Positions 1 through 9,930 of a DNA stretch of 64,000 bases are shown piece after piece. Origin of the DNA: Bagarius yarrelli. Lineage: Eukaryota; Chordata; Actinopteri; Siluriformes; Sisoridae. Under the pieces are notes generated by a model. It was given only the letters and a program-made list of their open reading frames with translations, had not been told where the DNA came from and made no database searches. A program made the position numbers and the translations under genes. The first letter of the stretch is position 1, and each line of letters opens with the position of its first letter. The DNA is taken from positions 392,001 through 456,000 of the forward strand of contig VCAZ01000126.1 of assembly GCA_005784505.1 (NCBI GenBank), in the 5' to 3' direction.

Positions 1-312
1 AAATTAAGGAATCCAGTCATCATCTAGCTCCAGGAGCATATCGGAAAGTTTAATACACCCTAAAAACAAGTAAAATAGCAGCCTTTTAGCCCTTTTAAAA
101 AAGTTTTAAGAAACCATCAACTAGTTTAACAAGCTTTTGGGATTAATTTGAACATAAAAATTGTATATTTTACCACAATCACATGGCAAAGATTAAATTT
201 GTTAAAAAAACCCTCTTTTTAGTGTTAAGGTGGGGGCCAGACTTCTGTAACGTTTTCAAACATGTCCACTAATAATAATTATTCCATATCTATAGGAGCA
301 GTAAACCCTATA
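1..312. other. Unique AT-rich spacer, nothing recognised
   Basis: Plain AT-rich sequence with short A and T runs. I see no open frame of note, no repeat family and no strong motif. Confidence 0.5.
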
Positions 313-588
313 ATTCATTCATTTATCTTCTATACCCGCTTATTTCCTAATGCGGGGTCACAGGGATCTGCTGGAGTCTATCCAAGCTCACTCCTTTAGG
401 CAATTTAGAATCACCAGTTAACCTAACATACATGTTTTTGGACTGTGGAAGGAAACCGGAGAACCCGGAGTAAACCCACGCAAGCCCAAGGAGAACATGC
501 AAACTCCACACAAAAAAAGACCCCTGCCGGAATCGAACCCGGGATCTTCTTGCTGTGAGGCAACAGTGCTAACCACTGAACCTTCCTG
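313..588 (+). repeat. Interspersed repeat, 'ggagaacatgcaaactcc' family, copy 1
   Basis: The copy begins with an ATTC/ATTT run followed by 'cttctatacccgcttat'. It continues through 'caatttagaatcaccagtta', 'tttttggactgtggaagg', 'ggagaacatgcaaactcc' and a 'gaatcgaacccgggatctt' block, and ends near 'aaccactgaacc'. Three further clear copies lie at 31653-31917, 34423-34645 and 62727-63078, so the family can be defined inside this window. The tail resembles a tRNA-like B-box phrase (GGTTCGAATCC-type on the other strand), which would suit a SINE or a SINE-like 3' tail. That origin is inference. It is non-coding and probably immobile now. Confidence 0.85.
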
Positions 589-1390
589 TCAGTGAAAAAA
601 AAAACTTAATTTTTCTATTTAGTCACAATGGTATTGAAGGAGGTCTGGAGTCCAGCCAGTGTTGCAGTTCATCCCAACAGTGTTCAGTGCACTCTAGTTC
701 TTCCACTCTAACCAGAACACACACATAGATCAGGGCTTTTAAGACTCAATTGAATCAAGTACAGGAAAATCTAAATGCTACAGAATGTAGAAACATCCCA
801 CACAACTGTGTCCTTACAACCTCGTGGCAACAGTTTGGCAGATTTTAACCAGGATGCGCTGGTAAGGTTTCCACGCACTTTTGCCCATTTTAGTGTATGT
901 TAGTTTGAATAAATATGTCAGGACAGTTGGAGGCCCTGAAAATTTAATGCAGCCCCTTTATACACAAGGGACACAAATGCCCTTTGTTTTTAGCATACAT
1001 TAACATGATGCTACAGATATCCCGCAACGGAAATATCGGCCGTTTGGAGTAACCATTAAAAAAAAAACAGCTATTAATAAATCTTGGTTAAAAAAAACAG
1101 CCACCTTGAATGTATAAACAGCTCGATTAGTTAAATGTTCTATTACTTTCCCTTTCAACTCAACAATAAACCGGTCATTCTACTAACAACCTTGTGTATT
1201 TTTACAAGACCTCAGTAAATAACCTCCATTAACCCCTTGACCACTACAGCAACGTGTGCTCTTGTCTTTGATTGATTGTTTGTCCTTTGTGCCTGGCCGT
1301 GCTTTTGGTACCCCCCGCCCCTCCACCCCCGTTTGTTGGGGGATTTATTGCATTGGGTTTTTTTTTCCGAAAAAGCCTATCAAGGTTTTA
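589..1390. other. Unique spacer, nothing recognised
   Basis: Mixed-composition sequence with short A runs near 593 and 1060 and a C-rich stretch near 1310-1330. No gene and no repeat family are evident. Confidence 0.45.
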
Positions 1391-1399
1391 TGGAGATCA

Positions 1400-1560
1400 G
1401 TACGATTAAGTAACACATTTATTCCGTAGCCCGGCATGGCTCTGATATGCAATGCAAAGGCATCTCCACTTTCTGTTTGTTATTCATGACTGTCCAGAGC
1501 TACATTTCATTACTAATCCTATTGCCATCATGTAAATCACTGAAAGTAGCCATATTGGAA
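1400..1560. promoter_or_regulatory. Candidate non-coding regulatory block
   Basis: A non-repetitive stretch of balanced complexity containing 'gatatgcaatgcaaaggc' and 'ttgttattcatgactgtc'. All frames are closed. It looks like vertebrate conserved non-coding sequence, but this is judged by texture only. Cross-species alignment would be needed to call it conserved. Confidence 0.25.
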
Positions 1561-2209
1561 TTTTTTTTTATTCCCTAAGCAGATGTGACATCCTGTCAGT
1601 GAGGAAAAACGGGTGAAATAAGATTTCGAAACCCAAGGTGCTTTGGAAAAAGGTCAGTCATCCGTCTGTGGACGGTAAACCATCTGTTACAGGAATCGTT
1701 GTTCAATTTAAATAAGGTTCAGCCTGTAGGTAGGACACACAGGTTCAGGTAAAATATAAAACACAGCGATGGTTTTTAATCTATGTGCTGATTTCTTGAA
1801 GCCGCGTTAGCTTCCCGGCGGGTTAAAGCAATGTAGGGATCACCGTGTGCCTATTACGCTGAAAAGTATTTGTGTTTCGAAGAAATGCTGACAAACACAA
1901 CAGTGATTCATAGAAAAAAAAAGGGAGGGATTATTGTGTAAATATACTATAGTTAGTTATCCCACATCTGCAAGCGGCATGCTGGAGGCTATTATAGCTT
2001 ATATAGTTTAATAAAGGTGGAAATAAAAAGATCTTGACTGGACATGTATTCATCAGGAAACGGAGATACAATTCTGACAGGGTGAGTGAGGTACAGTCCA
2101 GTGATCAGGTTGTAAAAAAAAAAATGGCCCATGAATTTTAAGGAATATTATCGAGAGGTTTTCTATGTAGAAATGTTTAGAGCTGATTTATCTTTAGTGA
2201 ACAAATAAA

Positions 2210-2570
2210 ATCCAGCACAGACATTTTTCCCTAAGTAGGATTACTTATGGAAGCTTACTACCTTCTATCGCTTCTCAGCAAAACACGGATATTATCCTTG
2301 GCCTTGATATAAAGTAATTACTTCCCTTGTATTACGATGTGATTTAATGTATCTGTAAGCATGTTGGAGCTAATACACCGTTAGAAATAAATCATGCATA
2401 CATTGCTTATGGCATGGAATTTCAATTACATTGACTGCCAAAGTAATACCGACTACATGTTTTGCATGTTTTCTCAACAGTAATTACCTTTCGGATATGG
2501 CCACGGGTCATTAAGAGCACTACACCTCTAAGTTATAACAGATCAAGTCCACATTATATCACTGTTGTTT
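2210..2570. promoter_or_regulatory. Candidate non-coding regulatory block
   Basis: Complex unique sequence between simple AT-rich flanks. It has homeodomain-type cores: 'aagtaattacttcc' near 2313 and 'cagtaattacc' near 2479. It also has 'aggattactt' near 2236, which suits a K50 homeodomain site. No open frame spans it. The enhancer reading is an inference from motif density and texture. Confidence 0.3.
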
Positions 2571-3448
2571 CAACAGAATGTTTAGAATTTTCTATCAATA
2601 TGTCCACCTTTTAAAAGCTTAAAGTAAAGTTTCTTACATTATTCTTGCTATCGTTAGCCAGCTCGTCATTATAAAACTTGGTGGCTTGTTTAGACTTGGT
2701 ATGAATCGTATGATGAATAATTTTTTTTTTTTTCTTTGGCGAAAACTAAGATTGTTATTAGGTCAAAACCCAGCATACAGTGTTCAGGATGATAATCTAT
2801 ATTTTTTTCATAAAGAGAAACAGAAAAACTGGAGAAACTGAAGAACAAAAAAGGACTAATCGAGACAAAACACGAAACAGGTGAACGAAAGTCAAGTTGT
2901 GGCACTAAAACTGAAACAAAAGCCCATTAAGAAAAACATCAAACAAAACTCTTGGCAAAATTTGAGATAAAATTCACAAACTTTAACAACATAAGGGATG
3001 CCAGATTTACCGAAAGCAAGTAAAATGCAAGCCAGAAGATTTGCATAGGCAGATACATTATTTCACACAGATACCTCATACCAAGCTGTAGAGAAGAAAC
3101 AAAAACATCGAAAAAAACACTCAACCCTTGATTTTTTGACTGTACAGGCTTCCAATGATAAGAATAACATACAAATAAATTGTGTTACTAACCGAGTTAC
3201 TTTTTCCAGTAACGTGTACTTAAACAAATGACTGTTTCCCGTTACATCAGAATTACCGTTACTGAGAAACAAATGTGGCATTACTATAACTTTACTACTA
3301 TAAAGTTGTTGTTTTTTTTTTCGTTGGCATGTGTGGGGTGATGTAAGACACATAACTGACAATGATTGGTGTGTGGAAGATAACCACACAATGATGGTAA
3401 AATTTCCATCCGAGCAGTGCGGATGTTCACACACACCAGCATGCAACT
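2571..3448. other. Unique spacer, nothing recognised
   Basis: AT-rich sequence with a poly-T run near 2720. Two minus-strand open frames in this span translate to low-complexity Phe/Ser-rich or otherwise unremarkable peptides with no domain, and I do not treat them as genes. One POU octamer (ATTTGCAT) lies at 3039-3046. Confidence 0.45.
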
Positions 3449-3600
3449 GTGATTTCTAAAATTGCGTGCTACTTAAGTATGTACTACATTTAAATAAGTA
3501 CATACTTCCTGACTGTTGGAAATTAGTCTACATATAGTATGGTTCCGGGTAGTATGAATGAATTTTGTATGTCCTACAGGAGTCCAGAGGGAGCTTTATG
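3449..3600. repeat. Dispersed DNA-transposon-like repeat, 'cgggtagtatg' family
   Basis: The phrase 'cgggtagtatg' near 3546 recurs near 8311. The same family vocabulary ('cggacatact', 'actacatagt') appears at 8283-8625 and 38440-38710. An 11-bp perfect inverted repeat, aagtatgtact / agtacatactt, sits at 3475-3485 and 3497-3507. The short inverted-repeat structure suggests a non-autonomous DNA transposon. I did not find a convincing target-site duplication. Confidence 0.5.
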
Positions 3601-5061
3601 AAACTGGAAGTATAAACACTATTTTCCCTGGATGCAGTAAAAGACAAGACTGTGCAATTCTAATGTAATAAAGCACCTAACATCGTCACATGACCTCACA
3701 ACATTAAAATAGTCTAGATTAGTGTACAATCTTTTTTTATATAATTATTTGTTCTATTTCATGTTCATTTCATTCATTTAACTTGTTTAATCTTGGGGGC
3801 ATCTAAGTTATGTAGCATATATAAACATAAGTAACACAATAGTAACTTTGATTGTTAATGTTACTGCTATTTTGTAAGAAATAACTAGTAATTATAACTA
3901 ATTACTCGATGACGTCATTGGTGTGATGGTGCCAGATTCCAGTATTCTTACCACAGACATGTCAGCGTACGTTACCTAGTAAAGGCTACCGATTTTGTCG
4001 TCATTACAACAAAAAAAAAATGAATTATTACTACTCTGAATAGTCCACATTTCAGTCTATTTAGAAATATGTTTATTTATAACACGTTTAACCAATCAGA
4101 CTCTGGGAAAATCCTCTCATACATGGAGCGCAATTAGGTATCCACGCTATACAGTAAACAGTGGTGTTTTCCAAGCATAGCAGGAAATGTTTATCCTTAA
4201 AGAGATGAATGTGGTTTTATTTGCAGCGTTTTTGTCATTATGAAAAGCACATCTCTCACTGCGATGGAAATAAATGAAGCGGTAAGATTGATAGTGATTC
4301 CGCTGATACGTTTCGAATTACGTACGTCTTAGATGCATGACTAGGCTTGTCACATCGATCTGGCACAGTTTAGGTTTAAAAAAACATTTTTCGCAAACAA
4401 CCTGTCGAATCTTGACAGTCTCCGAGCTTGAATGAACGACGAGCGTTTCCATCTCCAGATGTAAAGCCAGCTTTAGACACATGATGAACTTGGCCTGGAT
4501 TCCTCAGTCGGCACAAATCCCACGTGGTCGCTGGTGTTCAGGCGTATTACCAACATCATTTGCCAGTAATGGATTTGGAGCGGCGAGACATTTACTAGCT
4601 AAAGTTAAATGGACATGTTGGCCATCATTTGTGCTTTGGGAGAAGCAGCAGCCAGACCTCAGGGGTAATGTTCTTTTCTCCCTACCCTCCGTGTTTTAAT
4701 CATTAACGCTGCCATTTTGGGGATGAGATTATAATGGGTGCCCGAGGTGGATGAGTTGGGGGGAAAAGGCTGCCATTAATGACCGTTTTTAAACAAGCAC
4801 TCGTCTGTGCAGTTAAAGGACACACAGCGCTCACAGGGTAATGGTGGGGCTCTTAGTTTGGATGAATTTGGCTCAGAATGTAAAGGGGGGTAAAAAACGA
4901 AGACAAGAATATATCAGAAAGCAGTCGTGTTGTACTTGTGTTGTGCAATGCACAGGGAAAAAGTTCCTCACAAAAAAAAATGTAATATGTTTAAAACACA
5001 ATAGGATCACAAATCAATGGGAAATAAACACTATTTGTAAACAGACTACAGCACCCTAAGG
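3601..5061. other. Unique spacer, no supported gene
   Basis: Mostly unique AT-rich sequence. Open frames of about 72 codons at 4481-4699 and 4841-5059 have no recognisable domain, no repeat signature and no splice-site framing, so they are most likely chance. The part around 4440-4640 is the most complex portion and could be a regulatory block. Confidence 0.45.
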
Positions 5062-5178
5062 CGGTGGTTCCCAAACTTTTGCAGAACATTCAAAATTTGA
5101 GTGCAAAAATATGCTGACTCACACTAGCCTTTCCGTGCCGTCCCCCAGGGGTAAAGACTCCCAATTTGGGGACCACTG
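5062..5178. mobile_element. Miniature hAT-like element (117 bp)
   Basis: The ends form an imperfect terminal inverted repeat. The left end reads 'cggtggttcccaaacttt' and the right end, on the other strand, reads 'cagtggtccccaaattgg'. CAGTGGTTCCCAAACT-type ends are characteristic of hAT-superfamily elements in vertebrates. The 8-bp flanks (ccctaagg and cactagaa) agree at only four positions, including the central TA, so the target-site duplication is eroded or wrongly placed. The element has no coding capacity. Confidence 0.6.
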
Positions 5179-5305
5179 CACTAGAAAAAGTCAAACCGAA
5201 TCAATTCGAAACATGATACAGATGAACATATTAGGGTAATTAGTAACGCCACTAAAACTAAAAGGAAAACAGACTCTGGATGCTCGATTAAAAGGGTTGC
5301 CAGAT

Positions 5306-5485
5306 TACATTTACATTTATAGCATTTGGCAGACGCCATTATCAAAAACCATCTCAATTATACAACTAAGCAATTGAGGGTTAAGTTTCTTGCTTAGGGG
5401 TCCAACAGTGGTAACTTGGTGATGCTGGGAATCAAATTCATGATCTTCCAATTAGCAATCCAGCAATTAACCACTGTAATACCAT
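5306..5485 (+). repeat. SINE-like repeat, 'agcatttggcagacgcc' family, copy 1
   Basis: The order is 'acatttacatttatagc', 'atttggcagacgcc', 'caattgagggttaag', 'gtccaacagtggtaac', 'gctgggaatcaaa', and a final 'ttaaccactg'. This is a very common teleost interspersed repeat. In this window it recurs, in whole or in part, near 18.4, 21.3, 28.3, 29.8, 36.0, 36.9, 38.8, 46.8-47.3, 51.7 and 53.1 kb. This copy is moderately diverged and non-coding. Confidence 0.85.
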
Positions 5486-7085
5486 TTCCAGATCTACCAA
5501 TGACAACTGAAAACCAGAAATCCAGAGCCCTATAGGCGAAATGCTCCATAAAGAAAAAAAAAATCCTTATAATCCAAACACATTTAAGAGGTGAGTAGAT
5601 GTTAAATTCAGGAAAACAGTGAAAGATCAGTCACCACTCTGTGCTCCACACCAATTTGGGGAAGCGAAGCATGCTCAGTGCGTCTAGGTCCTGCGGCTAT
5701 GGCGCTACAAAGAAAGGATCTTTTTTTTTTTTTTTTGCTCTGAATAGTTTCTAAAGTCTTTTAAGTCAGTCATTCTCTTCCAGTCAGTATAATAGCAACC
5801 TCCTAAGTGCTTGGTTTAAGGATGTTTTGTGAGGACGTTTCATTGCTTTGTTGTTTTCCGAGGACGTTCCACTACATTACCACGTGTAACTATAGACTGC
5901 TGAAAATAAAGGTTAAAAAAAAAATCCACACTTTATTAAATAATAATAGACAAATTGCTGTAATATTAGTGGACCAAACACTTCAACACCATTCCACCAT
6001 TGATAATTTGCCTGTAACATCCCACCCCTCCAGCACTGTCTGACTTAATGTCTTACTTATTTAAATGTCAGATAATAAAGTGAAATTTAAAAGCTTCCTG
6101 TCTGAAATATTGTGAAATATTTAAATAGCAAACAGCCAAACAAGGATCACTGCTAGCTTAACAAAACTGTAACAACAAAATAGAAAAAAGTAGCTTAAGT
6201 AGCACCGGTGGTATTTTTACCTCAGGAGGCTACATGCTACTATGCTAAAAGAATATACTAGAAGGCAAATAAAGCAGCTGGATTGTTGTGTGTGTGTTTA
6301 TTAGGCTATAAACTAGGCTAGCTTATCTATCAACAGGAGGTCATTTAAAAGCATTTTAGCCACAAAGAAAGTTACATTATTTTGTTTATATTAGAAAACT
6401 GTAAAAAATAGAAACAGGGGTAAAACTTATTGCTAATTATTAGCATCTAATTGGTTAGCATGTGTGTGTATCTAAACGAGTAGCTTCTTTTCTGAGGTAA
6501 AGTGCAGCCATTTTTTTAATTTATTAGAAAAGACAGACAAACAAATACATTCATAATATGACATTTTGATTTATAAGGAGGGAAACATCCCATGGTTATA
6601 ATTGGTTGATTGAAATGTTAATTTAGGATCACATCCTGCTTGGCTAAATCACGTCCACCATGTTTGTACTTAGATAGTCACATGACTAACAACTTTTCTA
6701 AAGTTTTTATCTTTTAGACAAAAAAATTTATCGGAAAGACTGGAGAATTAATAATAATTAATAGAGACTAAGAATTAATAATTAGCACCGTTACCAGTAG
6801 CTAGCGGTACCATTTAGCCTGCTTTGATTAGCTTTGCTTTGTCTTCTCACACCCTAATATGCTAGTGTTTATGTATAACCAGCTAAGAATATGCTTAGCT
6901 TTATTTCTGAGGTAATTTCCTCAAACTGTGTCACACATTTATTCTGTTTTTCACTTTAAAACTTGTTTACTAGCATGACTGAGACTATTAAAATGAGTTC
7001 AATCAATTAACTGGCCACAAAACAAGGTCCGCTATTTGTAGATATATTTAGTTTGATTTAATGCTTGTGACTTGTTGAATGAGAT
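5486..7085. other. Unique spacer with TAGC-rich stretch
   Basis: No gene is supported. From about 6150 to 6900 the sequence is unusually rich in TAGC/GCTA words (for example 'aggctagctt', 'gtagctagcggta', 'atgcttagc'), which suggests an old decayed repeat. A 78-codon frame at 5807-6043 shows no domain. Confidence 0.45.
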
Positions 7086-7089
7086 GATT

Positions 7090-7290
7090 GTATAAGCGTG
7101 CTCCTTTGCTAGCGGTGTTCCGAGAGGAACCCAGGAGATCCTGCGTCAATACAGTAACACGTCAGACTGCTGCCCGTGGGCTACACATCGCATTGACTCG
7201 GCTGCAGTCTGACTGTTTTAAAGGAAATGATGTCAATTAACTTTACTGTGTTTTCTAATGAATTATTTTTAAGTATGTTCGTGTGATTCT
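7090..7290. promoter_or_regulatory. Candidate non-coding regulatory block
   Basis: GC-balanced unique sequence in an AT-rich setting, including 'tgctgcccgtgggctac' and, near 7231, 'gtcaattaac'. It is not open in any useful frame. The regulatory role is inferred from texture only. Confidence 0.2.
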
Positions 7291-7402
7291 GATGTCCAAT
7301 CGACTTTGCACTTTGCCGACTGAGGTCGTAGGAGGACACCTGTTTTCAACTTCATGGACAAAAATAAACTGTTTTCAAATATAATTAGGTTTTGCTGTTT
7401 GC

Positions 7403-7435
<33 letters not shown>

Positions 7436-7443
7436 GTGTGTGT
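7403..7443. repeat. (TA)n(TG)n compound microsatellite
   Basis: About 17 bp of TA dinucleotides run into about 24 bp of TG dinucleotides. It lies at the start of overlapping open frames (7392-7868 and 7418-7717). Those frames are translations of this repeat and of the following CT tract, not genes. Confidence 0.95.
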
Positions 7444-7569
7444 TTGCTTTGGCTTTTTTAGGCCAAGCCACAACAGGTACAGAGCTTTTTTTAAAGCTCC
7501 CAAAGGGACAAACTTTTATTTCAAACCTTTTTCTATCATTCTTTTTATCTCTCTTGCTTTCCTTTACTT

Positions 7570-7601
7570 TCTCTCTCTCTCTCTGTCTCTCTTACACACA
7601 C

Positions 7602-7633
<32 letters not shown>
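7570..7633. repeat. (CT)n microsatellite
   Basis: Two CT runs (7570-7592 and 7605-7632) are separated by a short ACAC segment. The whole region from about 7530 to 7690 is pyrimidine-rich. It encodes a Leu/Ser-rich pseudo-peptide in the open frames that cross it. Confidence 0.95.
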
Positions 7634-7636
<3 letters not shown>

Positions 7637-8059
7637 TTCTCTCTTTTTTCTCTGTTTTACTGCTTCCTATTTGTCCCTCTATCTTTCTATTGCCCCCCCC
7701 CCTTCATGGCTTACTAAAACTGCTTGCTCGACGGTTGTCTGTAGACCTGCAGGGCATTTTAAATGGAGCTTTGATCTCTGTCTCCAAACAGACACACAAG
7801 AGTTCACAAGAACAGAAGACAGGAGGGGAAAAAATCGTAGTCTAGTAGCACATTTGGATGTGCGGTAATGAACAAATTCCCACTGAGAACTCAGTAGATC
7901 TGCTCATTCAGCAGCATCCTCCACTCCATCCTCCTAAAGGTTACTCTCGTTCTATTACACAGCGTACAAAAACAAAATCCACATCTCCATGTGGCTGCTT
8001 TGTGTGTGTATGTGTTAATAAAGTAACAGACAACACTTACATAACTTAAAAAATTGTTT

Positions 8060-8870
8060 CAAGTCGACAAGGGTGAGGTTTTTGCCCCCATGCAGGCCTT
8101 TGCACCACACAAAAAAACTCCACAAACTGGGTCTAAACATAGGTACATGGTAATAAACACTATTTTTCTATTACCAAAGAAACATAGTGGTGGTAGCATT
8201 ATGTTCTGAAGATAGGCTTTTCGTCCTCAGAACTTTCAAACCGAAACTTAGACCTACCGTCTAAGGATCCGGCCGAAATTGAATAATAAGTACTTACTAG
8301 ATTTCAGTAACGGGTAGTATGTATAAAAATTTGCATGTACTACAGCCGCCATTTTGATATTGCCAAGTGACATACGACATACAGAATTTTAAGTTGGATA
8401 GTGTTTAACTTTAATGAATGTTAAACGAGTGCAATTTAACTGTAAAGCTACTTAAAGGCAATTGCTGCGTAAGCGCGTTCCACTACTCACGTATGTAACA
8501 TCGTCTATCCTGTGGCCTCATGGGTAGGAACTTTTCGCATACTGCAGATTCGGACATACTTCTTGTCTCGCATACTTCTAGTTTCTCCTACTACATAGTT
8601 TGGAGGTATTCGATTCCAGACAAGGCCTAAGTCTAAGTATTAGGTGGAATTTTTAAAACATCCAAGAACCCTGTGGCGGATCTGCTGAAATCAAATATTA
8701 TTTGGAATTGATTTAAAGCTAAGCAAATAATTACATAAGAAAGATTTACTTTATACTACTAGTTGACTTGAAGATTGAAATAAAAACGTCTGAAACAATC
8801 AACGTGGTTTTTGGTACCCCATTGGAATCTGATGCCTTTGAAAGGGGGGTGGATACTTCTGTCAGAGATT
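8060..8870 (+). mobile_element. Decayed Tc1-like element interrupted by another repeat
   Basis: The left arm contains 'ccaaagaaacatagtggtgg' near 8173 and 'tagcattatgtt' after it. These match the conserved nucleotide phrase in the middle of Tc1/mariner transposase genes. The right arm contains 'ggggtggatacttctgtc' near 8847, like the typical 3' end of these elements. The reading frame is destroyed. A repeat of the 'cgggtagtatg' family occupies about 8283-8625 and separates the arms. Boundaries are approximate, and the family assignment of the right arm is weaker than that of the left. Confidence 0.45.
8283..8625. repeat. Nested repeat, 'cgggtagtatg' family
   Basis: It shares 'cgggtagtatg' with the copy at 3449-3600. 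With the copy at 38440-38710 it shares the ordered phrases 'cggacatact', 'tcgcatact' and 'actacatagt'. It lies inside a decayed Tc1-like element and is therefore the younger insertion. No open frame. Confidence 0.55.
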
Positions 8871-8984
8871 TATGCCTGCTTTGATTTATAATCTGTCCTT
8901 AAACGTGTACATTTTCCAGTAATAAAAAAGTGGTGTGTTTTTATCTTCTTCCTGTGTTTCTAAATCCTTTTATCTCCCTCGAAG

Positions 8985-9130
8985 TGATGAGGCAGTCTAT
9001 AGCTCAAATGGGGTCATGGGAAGTCTTTATCAGAAAGACTCTCTGCTTCTTTTTTTGGCATGAAATAATTTAAAAATGAGGAAAAGGTCACTTGCGAAAT
9101 GAGGTCCGCTTCAGTTTAAAGGAGAGAGGA
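8985..9130. promoter_or_regulatory. Candidate non-coding regulatory block
   Basis: Unique, complex sequence including 'aatggggtcatggg' and 'gaaaaggtcacttgcg'. The latter contains an AGGTCA half-site of the nuclear-receptor type. No coding frame. The regulatory role is inferred. Confidence 0.25.
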
Positions 9131-9239
9131 AGAAAAAAAAAAAGAGAGAGAGGAAATCACTCGATCAGGGTGTGACTTGAGTAAAGTACGAAGGAGCCCA
9201 AGGCCCCAACAGAAAGGACAAGACGATCCGAAGATTGAT

Positions 9240-9700
9240 TCCACCTCCATCGCTGGCTTCCTTACTATAATTCCCTCTATCTGATCATTCATCTCGATGC
9301 TATGCCCAGCGCATCCGACGCTTCTCTGTATGCAGTGGAGGCCTCAGATCCCCCTCGCCGCAAGCCCCACTGGGCTCCAAAGGGAAGAAGAATACACTTA
9401 CAGGGAAACATCATTATCTGTGATTTAGCTTGGGACCCGCTCTCCCGAATTGTGTGTACGCAAAGTCGAAGTAATTTTTTCCCCACCTGCATGCTGCTCA
9501 GGCAGGGAGGAAAAATAGAATATGATTTGGACCCAGCTGATGCAAGCGGGTCATTTATCAGCCGAACGCCTCGCCGCCTTTGGGGTTTGCTGTGTGTGAA
9601 TATTTCTAGCTTGTTCCACTCAGAGATTCTAGCTTTACAGGCCAAGAAGATGTTAGGACCTGGAAAGTGTGCAAGGCTTGTTTATTTTCCATAAATGTCA
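9240..9700. promoter_or_regulatory. GC-balanced unique block, open on both strands
   Basis: This is the most gene-like unique stretch of the first 20 kb. A plus-strand frame of 130 codons (9302-9694) and a minus-strand frame of 118 codons (9289-9645) overlap almost completely. Neither product has a recognisable domain, signal peptide or membrane segment, and there is no obvious exon framing. Overlapping frames on both strands are better explained by locally higher GC, which makes stop codons rarer. A conserved non-coding element is my preferred reading. A lineage-specific exon is the alternative. Confidence 0.3.
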
Positions 9701-9930
9701 CGAGACCGTGCATGCTGTACACATACAGCCCAGCCTCCTTTCACGGATCGGTAAACTCCGTTCATACTGAACTCGTACATTTCATCATTTACTCAAATCC
9801 TGCCAAACAGCGCTTGAACAGCGGGTGGATGAATTCCAACTTCCAGTTTTTAAAAGTAGAAAATAACAGCTCAGAACTTTTGCTTATACACTTACAAAGT
9901 TATCCTTCAGTGGTATGCAGGGTGCTGTAA

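Noticed and set aside
313..588. Functional tRNA gene suggested by a B-box-like phrase in the dispersed repeats
   Set aside because: No cloverleaf, no A-box at the right spacing and no anticodon arm. The phrase belongs to the repeat tail.
7392..7868. 158-codon frame with a hydrophobic N-terminus resembling a signal peptide
   Set aside because: The hydrophobic and Ser/Leu-rich parts come from (TA)n(TG)n and (CT)n microsatellites.
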